From Glandiceps talaboti (lineage: Eukaryota; Hemichordata; Enteropneusta; Spengelidae), in assembly GCF_964340395.1 (NCBI RefSeq), contig NC_135552.1, forward strand, positions 2,573,017 to 2,637,016: a DNA stretch of 64,000 bases. The letters are read 5' to 3'. This document shows positions 12,230 through 23,644 of the stretch, piece by piece. How positions within the stretch are numbered: the stretch's first letter is position 1; each line of letters begins with the position of its first letter. The notes beneath the pieces were generated by a model. It saw nothing but the letters and a program-made list of their open reading frames with translations. It ran no database searches and was not told the origin of the DNA. Position numbers and translations under genes: made by a program.

Positions 12230-13020
12230 TAAATTTTTGCACTTTTTTTGGTCAATAATCTTTAACTCCAAAACTACTCAGCAGGTTAGGCTGAAACTTA
12301 ATGGCGATGCACGGGGGGGGGGGGGGGTGTAGATGAAGAAATATGAAAAATGTCATTATATCATTAGCAATATGCAAATTAGGTGTGACTGTTGGTCGAA
12401 AACTTGTATCTTGAAAAGAACTTGGTCGACGGGGCTGGAATTTGGTGAGATATTTCTAGAAGTGTTATTCTGCAGTTGAATTGTTCAAAACATTTTGACA
12501 CAATTGGCCCTCAAAACCATGACAATGCCCTTAGCAACAATCAAATGCCAGTATTCTTTGCTAAAATAGCAACATCATCTGATAGGCAATCAAGTGAGTA
12601 AACATTCAAAAAATGTATTCAAATATGCCTAGCAACAAGACCCAGCCCATAGCAACAGCCTATGATAGTGTATATTGCAAAGATAACAGCAGGACTTAAT
12701 AGACAAGTGAATGATATGCAAATATGTATAGCAAGGAGATCATGCCCAGAGCAACAGCCAAATAATGTGTTATATTTCAAAGATAATAGGATTAATAGAC
12801 AAGTGGATAAGCATTCAACATGTATGTAAATGTGCCTAGCAACAAGACTACGCCCTTAGTAAAAAGCAATTGATGATGCGCATGGTAAAGGTAACAACAG
12901 GGCTGGATTTGCAACAGGACAAAAGAACACTTACACTGTATACCTAGCATGGATCAGCATGTGGATAAATATGTCTGTAAAAACTGTACAGTTGTGCTAC
13001 AATGCCAGTGGCACTATTTT
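12230..13020. repeat. Dispersed repeat family B, copy 2
   Basis: Shares the order of blocks of 4700-5690, including 'atatgcaaattag', repeated 'gcctagcaacaagac', 'tattgcaaagataacagcag', 'taatagacaagtg', and the right end 'acagttgtgctacaatgcca'. A 15-base poly-G (12313-12327) interrupts it. Non-coding. Confidence 0.7.
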
Positions 13021-14116
13021 TTTTTATCCCTGTCATGAGTGGAATGGGACTTTAAAAACTTCATTCTATAATTATAATATAATCTGTATTAAAAGGACTG
13101 GACACAAGCTATGTTTATACGTTTTGTGGTATTTACAACACTGTGACTTTACATTAAAATACACCTCTAGTACATATGTATTCTACAAACTAACTCATCA
13201 CATGTTATTGGCTGAACTTGAAGACGGTATTCATGTATGTTACACAAATAGTTCGATGATTTAAATACGTACACTAAACTTAATAGCCCATATCGTGGCA
13301 TTAACTGTGCTAACAACACCAGAAGACATGTTTAGCCATCACAGACATACGTCGACATTAATATTATACAAGAAGTTTTTTTTTTATCATATAATGGTTT
13401 TATGTTCAACTGAATGACAGTGTATTATCCCAACTTTCATTAACAAAAAACAACCTTGGGCTTATAAATTGAAGGAGTTTTGAATGCCAATTTTTATACT
13501 AGATATTCTAAGTTTTCTTATTTATTTGTCCGCTTTATTATCTTCCGACTTGAAAGGAAAGGAAAGGTTGGATGTACTTATCAATGTACCTATTAACTGT
13601 TCAGAAGTGAATTCCTTCCTCGGCCCTTGTAATTAATAAAACACTGAGCCATTTTGTTTTGAACAACATAGACTGTATGTAACTCAATAAATTGAAGAAA
13701 AAAAGTGTTAAGTTTGTTATTGTACGTACAGGAAGTGATTTATTGATAATTTAAACTAAATAGGTGATCACTTGTAATCACAAGTAAATACAGGTGATCA
13801 AAATGTGTATGCATGTTAACGTCTCAATGCATGTGTAAACTGTGGTGGAAGTGACGTCACAGCCACACAGATCACAAACACTCAAGCAAACACCCCAAAG
13901 TACACCACATTTATTCTGGAAGTCACTACGCTCTGTTATATTGCCGTTTAATGTCATTCGCTATGTAGTTTGGTCATTTTTCCGTCTTTGCCTGATGTTC
14001 CTTTTCAAAACTCCTTCTTTTAAATATTAATTGTTGATGACTCTAATGATCACATTAACTACTGCAAACCAGCTTCTTTTTATTTTAAATCATATGATAT
14101 GATATATGTTTTATTG

Positions 14117-14117
<1 letters not shown>
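13021..14117. other. AT-rich DNA without recognisable features
   Basis: No gene, inverted repeat or tandem array was recognised. The open frame near 12959-13264 starts inside repeat family B and resembles no protein family. Confidence 0.5.

Positions 14118-14207
<90 letters not shown>
14118..14207. repeat. (AT)n microsatellite
   Basis: About 90 bases of uninterrupted AT dinucleotide. Confidence 0.98.
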
Positions 14208-14208
<1 letters not shown>

Positions 14209-15106
14209 TGATACATATATAATGAAATGTGCATTGATTCAGCACAATAGTTGTCAATTTACTGTCAAAATAAGGTATGTTGTCATTTCTATCGATAAAT
14301 CCAAATTATAGCGGGTACCTTAGACAGTGGATTGCAATTATAACTTGCAATCACCCTAATGTACGTACACACACTAAAGTTGTTCATGTTTTATCCCGAA
14401 TTCGAATCCATAGATATAATGGAAAACTGAAATTGTTTTAATACAACATTTGTTATTGCAGTTTAAACGACCACTAATATATATATTCATTGAAATACTA
14501 AAAACTAGACATGTACGTGTCAATTAGAGGTCTATTTTTAGTAATAAGTTAAAAACGTGAATCATTGATGCTGATGATTTTTTGGGTGAGGACCAGTACC
14601 CCAAAATAAATTTTGATTGGATATTTTGCAGTATATTTAATACCAGGTGAACAACTTTCCGAAGTTTCATCGAAAAGATGTGGGAAAATTGATTAGTGTA
14701 AGCTGTAATTTGAAATTGATATTTATTTATCTATTAATCAACGACTGAAATTAATTGATTGTCTAAATTAAAACATTATCATTGATAAAGTAATTTACAC
14801 TTGCAATGAAAAACACTGACAGAAATAGTTGAGGATTGCACAACGACTTCTGAAAATATAATATGTCTCATTCTTGCAAGACATCTATTGATGTATACAG
14901 GATTTTTTGTGTATTGTTTTTATTTATTCTGTTGTGAGCTGTAAACTATGTATCCTTTGAGGACTACTAAATAAATGAATAATTTTAAACTGTTCGTTTA
15001 AGATAGGAGTTACATCATCATGTTTTATAGGACACAAGTGATATGTTAATGTTGACAGTGTACCAAGTTTCATTTGAATTAACCCAGCCATTTTGGAGAA
15101 AATTGC
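14208..15106. other. AT-rich DNA without recognisable features
   Basis: Nothing beyond short open frames; no repeat family from elsewhere in the window is evident. Confidence 0.45.
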
Positions 15107-15208
15107 GCATACATACATACATACATACATACATACATACATACACACATACACACATACACACATACACACATACATACATACATACATACATACATAC
15201 ATACATAC
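15107..15208. repeat. (ACAT)n/(ACAC)n microsatellite
   Basis: Tetranucleotide run of about 100 bases with a central ACAC/ACAT alternation. The TATG-repeat frames on the minus strand are not genes. Confidence 0.95.
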
Positions 15209-15932
15209 TTTTGAAACATACTTTGTAGGCAATAAGTGAAGGAGGAGAACGGTACTCTGTAATGACGTAGGGCATACGGCATTTCGGGGACTTCATATAG
15301 CTGTATAGTGTCCATATTCCGCATAGCTCAAACTCCGACCGTGTTATACACCACTTCGAGCAATTACACCAGGTCCTCTTAAATTCTAGTAAATAGATTT
15401 CAAACAACGCTTCTGTTTATAGTAAATTTACGATTTGTTCATTTACAAGTATTGCTTGGCATGGCAATTTGCACTTTTTATTAACGGATATATGTACTCA
15501 GCAACTAATCTAATTATCAGAGGGTTGAAGGAAGTAGGACGACTGTGAGAACATGCGGTTCGTGTAATGCTAAACTTCGGACAGAATTAGGCATTAATTA
15601 TCGTCAAGTTCCTATCGTACGGCGGTATTACAGAAAGAGCAAGGCATTTTGACCAAGGATTCTGGACGTAGCGTGAGTGAAGATATTCCACCCACAGTTC
15701 GGCGTGCTAGGAAAAGACATTGCTTTTCTCGCAAAGGGTAGAGATGAAGGAAAATCAACTTACTTATCATGTAATAGAAGGTAAAAAGTACAAAATTAAT
15801 GACAGCACAAATGGATTAGTTTCTATTTAGAGGTGTGGTGTTAGAGGTGTTACCAGGCCCAGGTAACACATTGTTCACAGAGAGAAAACATATGTAGCGA
15901 TAGCTACAATCCATCGTTGCTTGGAATGCGAG
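15209..15932. other. Flank of a LINE remnant; no gene recognised
   Basis: Between the microsatellite and the LINE endonuclease remnant. Some of it (from about 15560) may be the decayed 5' part of the same LINE, since short basic reading-frame pieces occur, but I cannot align it to a domain. Confidence 0.35.
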
Positions 15933-16385
15933 ATGGTTGAAGCACATGTCCATGACACTGCCATTGAGAAACACTTTTCAAAGTTTTCCATAGTTTGTGT
16001 ATCAGAAACTTGGGCAGAGTCAAGGAATGGTCCTTCCGATTGATTACCAACTCACAAGAGTTACTCCACTTTCAGGAAACGAACCAGTAATTTCGGAAGA
16101 TATTCAGGTGGTGTTTGTTTATTTATTTTGAAAGAAATAGATAAATACGTAAAGAGAATTCACAGAGATTATAAGTATGTTGTAGTTTTGCTAATTGACC
16201 GAAAAGCTCTTCACACACCACGTGATATCATTGTTGGCGGTGTCTACGTAGCACCTGAGGGTTCTACAATTTACAGGAGTGAGGGTGAACCATATGGTAT
16301 TACAAGGTTAGAAAATTATATTGTCGAATTATGTACACAGTTTGATAACTTTGATTTCATATTATTAGGAGACTAATTTACAGCT
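15933..16385 (+). pseudogene. Decayed LINE (non-LTR retrotransposon) endonuclease domain
   Basis: One frame from 15933 carries the order of motifs of an APE-type LINE endonuclease: KFSIVCVSETWAE (the catalytic Glu in SETW), then YSGGVCLFILKEIDKYVK, VVLLID, DIIVGGVYVAPEGS, LENYIVELC and FDFILLGD, where intact elements continue GDFNAR. The frame is broken by TGA after NGPSD (about 16041) and by TAA straight after LLGD (16374-16376). No reverse transcriptase follows. It is therefore a truncated, inactive copy on the plus strand. The family (CR1, L2 or relative) cannot be decided from this part. Confidence 0.8.
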
Positions 16386-17067
16386 ATCTATAGTAAGGAC
16401 AATACTTATATTGGTTGCTTATACGGTTAGCAAGAGAGATCGGCTTCAGAATATTGGTATATCACATGATTTCACTTGAAATTGTAAAACAGACATGGTG
16501 ATTTACATAGAAATGGAGGTTTACCTAGTAATCAGATATCTGGTAAATAGACGTGGTGATTTACATAGAAATGGAGGTTTAACCGCGAAAGAAGACACTT
16601 TCGCGGTGAGTGAACCTGCGCGATCACAGAAACAAGTGTAATTTTACCCCTTTCGTATATAGTTGGTTATGTACGTCAATATTAACGATATTATCGACAT
16701 TTCATTGTATTCTGATATAAATATTCTGAGACATAACTCGGGAAACAAATGCCTGTGGTTAGTACACACTCACAAACACAATTGATATTTTTGTCGTAGA
16801 TGATATAGAGGGCGCTGTCATTATTGTAGTTGCACGCTGATGAGTTGAGCGACAAGTGGACATTGTACTTTAGCGTGCATTATTCTGAGTCATCACGTTT
16901 GTCTGCTCTAATATATTGCTCCGATGATGATTGGAATATCTGACGAAATACCCACACAGAGAAAGAGGGAGAACTGTATGCCATACTGTGTAAATCAAGG
17001 TATGCAAGGCGGTCTTCATAATCTTAATTCCGTAATTTAGCAAGTAACTTGGTATAGCTCTCCTTTG

Positions 17068-17070
<3 letters not shown>
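16386..17070. other. Intergenic DNA with a local duplication and a hairpin
   Basis: A segment of about 32 bases (tggtgatttacatagaaatg, then gaggttta) is present twice, near 16495 and 16553. At 16582-16607 a perfect 10-base stem (ACCGCGAAAG / CTTTCGCGGT) encloses a 6-base loop. No gene recognised. Confidence 0.5.

Positions 17071-17157
<87 letters not shown>
17071..17157. repeat. (AT)n microsatellite
   Basis: About 87 bases of AT dinucleotide. Confidence 0.98.
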
Positions 17158-17158
<1 letters not shown>

Positions 17159-19117
17159 TTAATTAAAAAAATAAGGATATAATAAGTCGTTACTCACAGT
17201 TTCACGCTTCGAGCGATCATCAGACAACTAAATTGGGATTGTCAAGGTCGGTACATACACTTAATGTTTATATGTATATATTGCGTAACAAGATGGTCGG
17301 ACGGGGATTTACTTCTATAGTTGGCGAGCGAGGATTTGCCTTCACATGGCGACATTTCGAGACCAGTTCGGATTTTTTGTTCAGTAACATACTCTTTTCA
17401 TCATTGATTATACAAAGTTTCTCAGTTAAACAGAGATTACAATGTTTTGTCTCACTTGTATAAGCAGCCGCTTGGATGATGATATCCCACAACTTATAAT
17501 ACAATGTACGTGAAAATAGTCAGCTTAGAATACGTGAAAAAAAAGACTGTAATAAGCTTACGATACGTGAAAATAGACGGAGGTAATTATTTGTGTTACC
17601 CTTTCTTGACTTTTTCTCTGGCGTTGTGTTGTCCGGAATATTGTTCCAAGTTTGTGAACCGATACAATTAACAGATGACTGGCATTGTCAATATTATTAC
17701 TTTATATCTCGGTATTTGGAGATTCCTGCTTGATTTCCGTCTGGTATTCTTGTGACTTGCAATGATTGATATCAGAAAACAATAACTAGAAATTGGGTCC
17801 TTGGTTTTCATTCGGATCATGTTGAAATATGACGGACATATATCGATAAAATCGTGTGTAAACGAATATTGTAAGGCCATCGCAGTAGGAGACGTCGACA
17901 GTGTTCACGATGATATTGTTCTGTATACATTCGGAGAAGCCTGAATTCCCAAAGCGATATATTACACACCGGTACCAGTATGATTCAATGTCTATGACGT
18001 ATTCAGTATTGAGTACTACCAACGACCCTCCCGGTCCAAACATTCTATAACAAAGCCAACACCCAACCCAATTATTCCAATACGATTCGATGAATCATCT
18101 CAAAGTTCATAGGTCTCTAGTCTCTAAACGTCACGGGTTCGATATTGTGATTGTTCGGACTTCCCACACAGACAAATCGGCACTGTATAACGTGGACGTT
18201 AACCCAGAAATCGTCAGCAAGGTCGGGGATCTCCTGCGATAGAGCTAGTCAAACAGATCGGCCTTAGCCCTGGTGCTGGTTAGACTTGGGTAGTAATAGG
18301 TCTACTTGAATGACAACACTTGTATATATGGAGTACTATGAAATGTCCAAGGATCACATCATGGGTTTGGAAGTGTCGACGCCGGCAACAACATCTTGAA
18401 TAAATATTTTATTGAGATATGGTTTTTAATAATATATTCTGAGTTCATATTAGATTCTGCTTTGGTTGGTGATCACTTCTTCATGGATGATAGTGTGTAG
18501 GTTATAATGAAGCCTTCTGTAATCGACAAGGGGGGGGGGGGGGCAAGGGGAATTCAGACCTAGGCTGTTGCGTAAAATATGACCCTCCCCTAATTCTGTC
18601 GTGCTAAAAAGTGAACCTCTCTCAATACCATTTCACATACTAGTAAACATGACCCTCTCCTTGTTCAAATATTTCAAAGACATGGTCTAAATGCTGTCAG
18701 ATATGGAAAAGGACACTAGTCCCAGAATCAATGGTTTATAGGACATAATCCCACCGTTACCACCATGTTGAATCGGTTATTTCCCAACTACTCCACCACA
18801 GTAATGTTGTTGCCTTCATTAGTCAGTGCATGCCTCTGTTTGGATCTCATTGGCCGAGTTGAAGCTTAGCCAGAATATCAACTTCCAAATACTAGATGAG
18901 CACACTCCTGATATTGTCAGGACCGATGCTTACCCAACGCACTCTTCTTGTTTTACTCCTGTGAAACCCACTCTGACTTTTCTCCTCACATCACATCTGA
19001 CAATTTATTCACTACATGGTTTGTCAGCAAATGTTCAGCGCTTTAATGTACTTCAGGTCGAAACTATCGGAGAAATGAAGTAAGAAGCACTGTTTTGAGA
19101 ACTATTCGACGGGCTAA
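17158..19117. other. Intergenic DNA without a recognisable gene
   Basis: A 14-base poly-G lies at 18530-18543. Open frames of 70-85 codons near 17233, 17786 and 18826 show no known domain, no splice context and no similarity to each other. Confidence 0.5.
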
Positions 19118-19320
19118 CCCCCCCAAACAAACAAACAAACAAACAAACAAACAAACAAACAAACAAACAAACAAACAAACAAACAAAAATAAAAAAAAAA
19201 CCCAAAAAAAACCAATAACAAAAAACAAAAAAACCAAACTAAACAAAAACAAAAACAAATAAAAACACACACACAAAAGCACCCCCCCCCCCACACACAC
19301 ACATACACACAAAAAAACTA
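19118..19320. repeat. (AAAC)n microsatellite and A-rich low-complexity tract
   Basis: AAAC units to 19187, then irregular A-rich sequence with C and CA runs up to about 19317. Confidence 0.95.
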
Positions 19321-19689
19321 CCGTAAAGACTAGAAAGTTATTGAACGGGAACTAACAATTTCGATACCACGTTGATTCCATTATTTCAGTTTGCTGTAAA
19401 TTTTCTTGAAATACTTGTTATCATCATTTAAGCACCCTTTAATACCGCCTACCCCTTTATTAATGTGTGGATCATGGAGGTATCAAGAATAATATCACGG
19501 GAAATTTGAATATTGAATTTGGTCTTTCCTTTCGGTCTCCAGTTTCCATCCCACTGGTTAATCGTTCGAGTTTTTCGTGGACAATCACCGGATTAACTCA
19601 CGTATTGAGAGATGACGTATATGGTAACACCAGTTACACCCACCTAATCGTCATACTCTCGATAATGTTAATTTATCCCAGAATAAAGT

Positions 19690-19758
19690 GACCTCTCATT
19701 TTAAGGCCATCGATGAGGGCGCTATCCAAGTAGATGACAAAAATGGCGGAAGTCGAAG
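19690..19758 (+). promoter_or_regulatory. Candidate first exon/promoter region of the OTULIN gene
   Basis: AAAATGGCGGAAG at 19740-19752 resembles the YY1-type element often found just downstream of start sites of TATA-less promoters, and also contains an ETS core (CGGAAG). It is followed by a good donor, GAAG|GTGAGA at 19758/19759. The next good acceptors on this strand are at 21638 and 21652, directly ahead of the OTULIN start codon. I infer a short first exon here. No transcript evidence exists; the motif could be accidental. Confidence 0.35.
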
Positions 19759-19759
19759 G

Positions 19760-20426
19760 TGAGATTTTTCTGTGTTTTGTCAATTTACCATTTGCTGTAC
19801 AGCTAAATGTACAGTTACTGTCTAGTATAATGACTTGATAATTACAAGAAATTCTATGATAAGGCCCACCTGTACTGTCAAATAGTGATTCATACTGACT
19901 ATTAGTGCGTAGGCGAAAACTGAATGACGATGACCTGAAAATTTTCATTCGAGTCGAGTGTACAATGTTCAAATATGGGGCTTGTAATAGTATGTGGCCT
20001 ATAGGATTTCCCGGGATCCCCCTTTTCTTATCTCAGAGTTCAGTTCTCTCGGCAAAGTGGGTAATTCGAGTGAAATCACCTTTATTTAAACGTGTCAACG
20101 TTTTGGATAGTACCGCCGATGAGAACAGTATTAAATAGCTGCATCCAAGTAAGTCGAACTAAGTAAATTGATGTGGGGTAACATTCAAGGTAAACCTGCT
20201 CGTGTTGGAGGCAAAGTCCATTTTGTTTGCATTTTCAACGCCGTCTCGGATCTCGACCCGTTTCAATTATAACTTTATCTAAAGTGCGCTGTTCCAGTCA
20301 TTCGGTGTTTAACTATGCATATCAAACATCCCAGAAAGACTTCTATTTGGTAGGAACAATTTAAACATTTTTTTGTACATTTATCGACTGACACTATGCT
20401 TCTATGCCCGTACAACGGTACATGTA
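19760..20426. other. Probable first intron of the OTULIN gene, no features seen
   Basis: Unique-looking sequence with no repeat or coding similarity. It is intronic only if the first exon proposed at 19690-19758 is right. Confidence 0.35.
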
Positions 20427-20932
20427 GATGTGTACTATAGACCCCATATTTACATGTGTACTATAGACCCCATATTTACATGTGTACTATAGACCCCATA
20501 TTTACATGTGTACTATAGACCCCATATTTACATGTGTACTATAGACCCCATATTTACATGTGTACTATAGACCCCATATTTACATGTGTACTATAGACCC
20601 CATATTTACATGTGTACTATAGACCCTGTATTTATATGTGTACTATAGACCCCATATTTACATGTGTACTATAGACCCTGTATTTATATGTGTACTATAG
20701 ACCCCATATCTATATGTGTACTATAGACCCCATATTTACATGTGTACTATACACCCCATATTTACATGTGTACTATAGACCCCATATTTACATGTGTACT
20801 ATAGACCCTGTATGTACATGTGTACTATAGACCCCATATTTACATGTGTACTATAGACCCCATATTTACATGTGTACTATAGACCCAATATTTACATGTG
20901 TACTATAGACCCCATATTTACATGTGTACTAT
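20427..20932. repeat. 26-base minisatellite, about 20 copies
   Basis: Unit GTGTACTATAGACCCCATAT + TTACAT (26 bases), with a few CTGTATTTA and ATACACC variants. No unique spacers lie between units, so this is not a CRISPR array. Confidence 0.95.
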
Positions 20933-20935
20933 ATA

Positions 20936-21364
20936 TACCAGACTAGACTATACTAGACTTTACCAGACTAGACTAGACTATACCAGACTAGACTATATTA
21001 GACTAGACTAGACTAGACTATACCAGACTAGACTATATTAGACTAGACTAGACTAGACTATACCAGACTAGACTATATTAGACTAGACTATACCAGACTA
21101 GACTATACCAGACTAGACTATATTAGACTAGACTAGACTAGACTATACCAGACTAGACTATAGACTAGATTAGACTAGACTATACTATACCAGACTAGAC
21201 TATACCAGACTAGACTATATTAGACTAGACTAGACTAGACTATACCAGACTAGACTATATTAGACTAGACTATACCAGACTAGACTATATTAGACTAGAC
21301 TAGACTAGACTATACCAGACTAGACTAGACTATACCAGACTAGACTATATTAGACTAAACTATA
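20936..21364. repeat. (GACTA)n pentanucleotide array
   Basis: Units of GACTA mixed with TATAC and TATATTA variants, arranged in higher-order blocks such as 'accagactagactatattag'. It is the reverse complement type of the array at 25617-26727. Confidence 0.95.
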
Positions 21365-21638
21365 CAGTTGATGTACAACTGACAATTATTGACCAACCAC
21401 TGGTGGCAAGGATGATGTGTGTCTCTTTAAACTAGCCTTGATTTATTGGATCTATGTATAGAAAGGACTACATTTGTACATGTAGCAGTTTATATGGCTA
21501 GAGTTTATATGGCTAATCATGGGGAGGGGGAGGGGAGGGTTTAAAGGAAACACATTGAGACATACATGTATAATGTAGTGAGAACAATATTGTAATATCA
21601 CATTTTAATTTTATTATTTTCATTTTACTCTTTTACAG

Positions 21639-21756
21639 TTGTGGTTTTTCAGAATGCTGGTTACTTTTACATCCTCAATTTCTAAAAAACTATCTGAGCA
21701 ACTGCCGTGTGTGTGTACAGCTAGCACTACAATCTTCTCTACAATATACCACAACC
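21639..21756 (+). other. 5' UTR part of OTULIN coding exon 1, with two competing splice acceptors and an overlapping upstream ORF
   Basis: A pyrimidine tract ending ctcttttacag gives an acceptor at 21638; a second, tttttcag, gives one at 21652. An upstream ATG at 21654 (A at -3) opens a 43-codon frame that ends at TAG 21783-21785, overlapping the main start codon at 21757. In the OTULIN frame the sequence is open from at least 21655, so use of the second acceptor could add N-terminal residues. Confidence 0.5.
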
Positions 21757-23644
21757 ATGGGTACATCACAAAGCAAACCAGATAGCATTAACAGTCAATC
21801 TGTCACAGATGATGAACATTCAAGGGATAACTTGAATGACTCAGTAGTGAGTGAACACAGCATTGATGCAACCTCACCAAAGGGGAAAGTCAAAGGGAAA
21901 AAAGGGAGAAAGAAGCATAAAGGCTCGGACGACAATGATAAAAGTGCAAGCGACTTTGAAATTATAGACAGTCCCAAGAAAGGTGGCTCCTTGCACAGAT
22001 CTGATAATACACTAGTTACTGCTTCATCAAGTCGAAAGTCAAGTCTAAACAGTACTTGTAGCAATGTAAGTGAGAACTTTGAGATTCGTAAACTTGATGG
22101 CTCTCCAAAAAAATACCGTATACCTCGATGGAATCATAAAACTAAAGCTTTGAAGGAGAATGTCACTGAAGAAAAAGTAAGAGAATTGAATTCAAAGCCT
22201 GGAGACAGTTTTGTCATGATAGATAAGAATGGAGGACAGGAAGAAGTGGATCCTTATAAGAGTTTTGTAATCGTTCCAGGGGCAGAAGAGTTAAACCAAT
22301 TTGATACAAACCAAAAGATAAAAGATGTTACTACCATTTACTCTGATAAACTAGAATCAAAACAAAAGACAACTGCCACATCCCCAAAAGCATTTCAAGT
22401 TGAAGAGAAAGTTGAGATTAAACCAACCAAGCAACCAGAAGTGTTTGTGTCTTACTCTAAGAAGATAGCTGAGAGAGAACAAGCAAACAAAACACCTCAT
22501 CAAGAAATGTGTCGCTATGAGGAGACTGATCTCGACCAAGCATTCCTTTCAAAACAGCAAAGTCCAAGTCTAGAGCCCCTGAAGGGAAACAAAACTGTGA
22601 TGTCACGTGAAGAATGGTTTCTATCTGGGAGCATGTGCAATGATGACAGAATGGGGAATTCCAAGTTAGGTGTTGAGTCATCTGTTTCTCAAAAGCCACA
22701 TTGTAATCTAGACTTGAGTGAGATGGTACATGTCAGTAATACTCGTCAACTTGGAGAAAAGCTGCAGAGAACTGTTCCAGTGATGGGGTCTGAAAAAAGT
22801 TGGCAAACTACAGACCTGGATACTCAGTCTCAGGACATGAAAGGTCAGCAAGGTGTGACTTCAAACCTACAGACAAGGGAGCCGAATGGAGACTGGCAGA
22901 AGACACATCTAAATTTTACACCAAATACAATGGCAAAGAGCAAAGCAGCTAGCATCTATGGGACTTTACCCAGAGGTCAACAACCTCCACAGAGAAGCAG
23001 ATTGATTCAACGTGGTAGAGTCATGGCAACTGACTTGGATGCTTATGAATGGTCAAGGAGTGCAGATGAGTTAGATAAAGTAGGTGTATACGCTGCTGTT
23101 GTCAGTGAAAATTTCGCTACCAGAAAGTTAGAATTTGATGGTGATCACGGTCTAAATGATTTGAGTTTCAGAAATTATGATTTTGGTACAGACAAGAGTA
23201 GATCAGATGACTCTGCCAACAAACCAGTATCTACTTTAACAAGTAACGTTACAATTGATGAAACTGTAGAATTACATATATCAGAAACAGAGTCAGGAAA
23301 GTCTACCACTCCTTCCCTATCGAAAAATACTGAAGTGAGACAACAGACATTTGCACAACCACCGACCAAGTCTGTCTTGACAACAGATGCGATCCAGTTA
23401 AATTTTACAGAAACCACACCTAGCAACACTGCTGCAAGTTTGAGTTACAAGTCCAAGCTGCCAAGTGATGCCAATACAGGTGTGAAGCCTCGTAGTGCTG
23501 GTATAAGTTATCGTGATAATTCACAACTGCCAAGTGATGTGGTACCAGACTTGGCAAATTTTGAAGATCCAGAACTAGATATCTATAGTGCAGGTGCCAT
23601 AGGGCAAACTTTAAACCCACCCAGAGGAGATAGGCGTCAAAAAG
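21757..23644 (+). CDS. OTULIN: OTULIN coding exon 1 (N-terminal region and PIM-like motif)
   Basis: 1888 bases, residues 1-629 plus one base. The first ATG of the frame is at 21757 in a near-ideal context (ACAACCATGG). The exon encodes a myristoylation-type N-terminus, a polybasic patch, a long polar region and, near the end, NFEDPELDIYSAGAIGQ. The donor AAAG|GTATGT is at 23644/23645; reading on would meet TAA at once (23650-23652), which supports the splice. Confidence 0.88.

Noticed and set aside
21709-21756. Start of OTULIN at a GTG 48 bases before the ATG
   Set aside because: GTG is not a normal start in animals; the first ATG of the frame at 21757 has an excellent context and gives a myristoylation motif.
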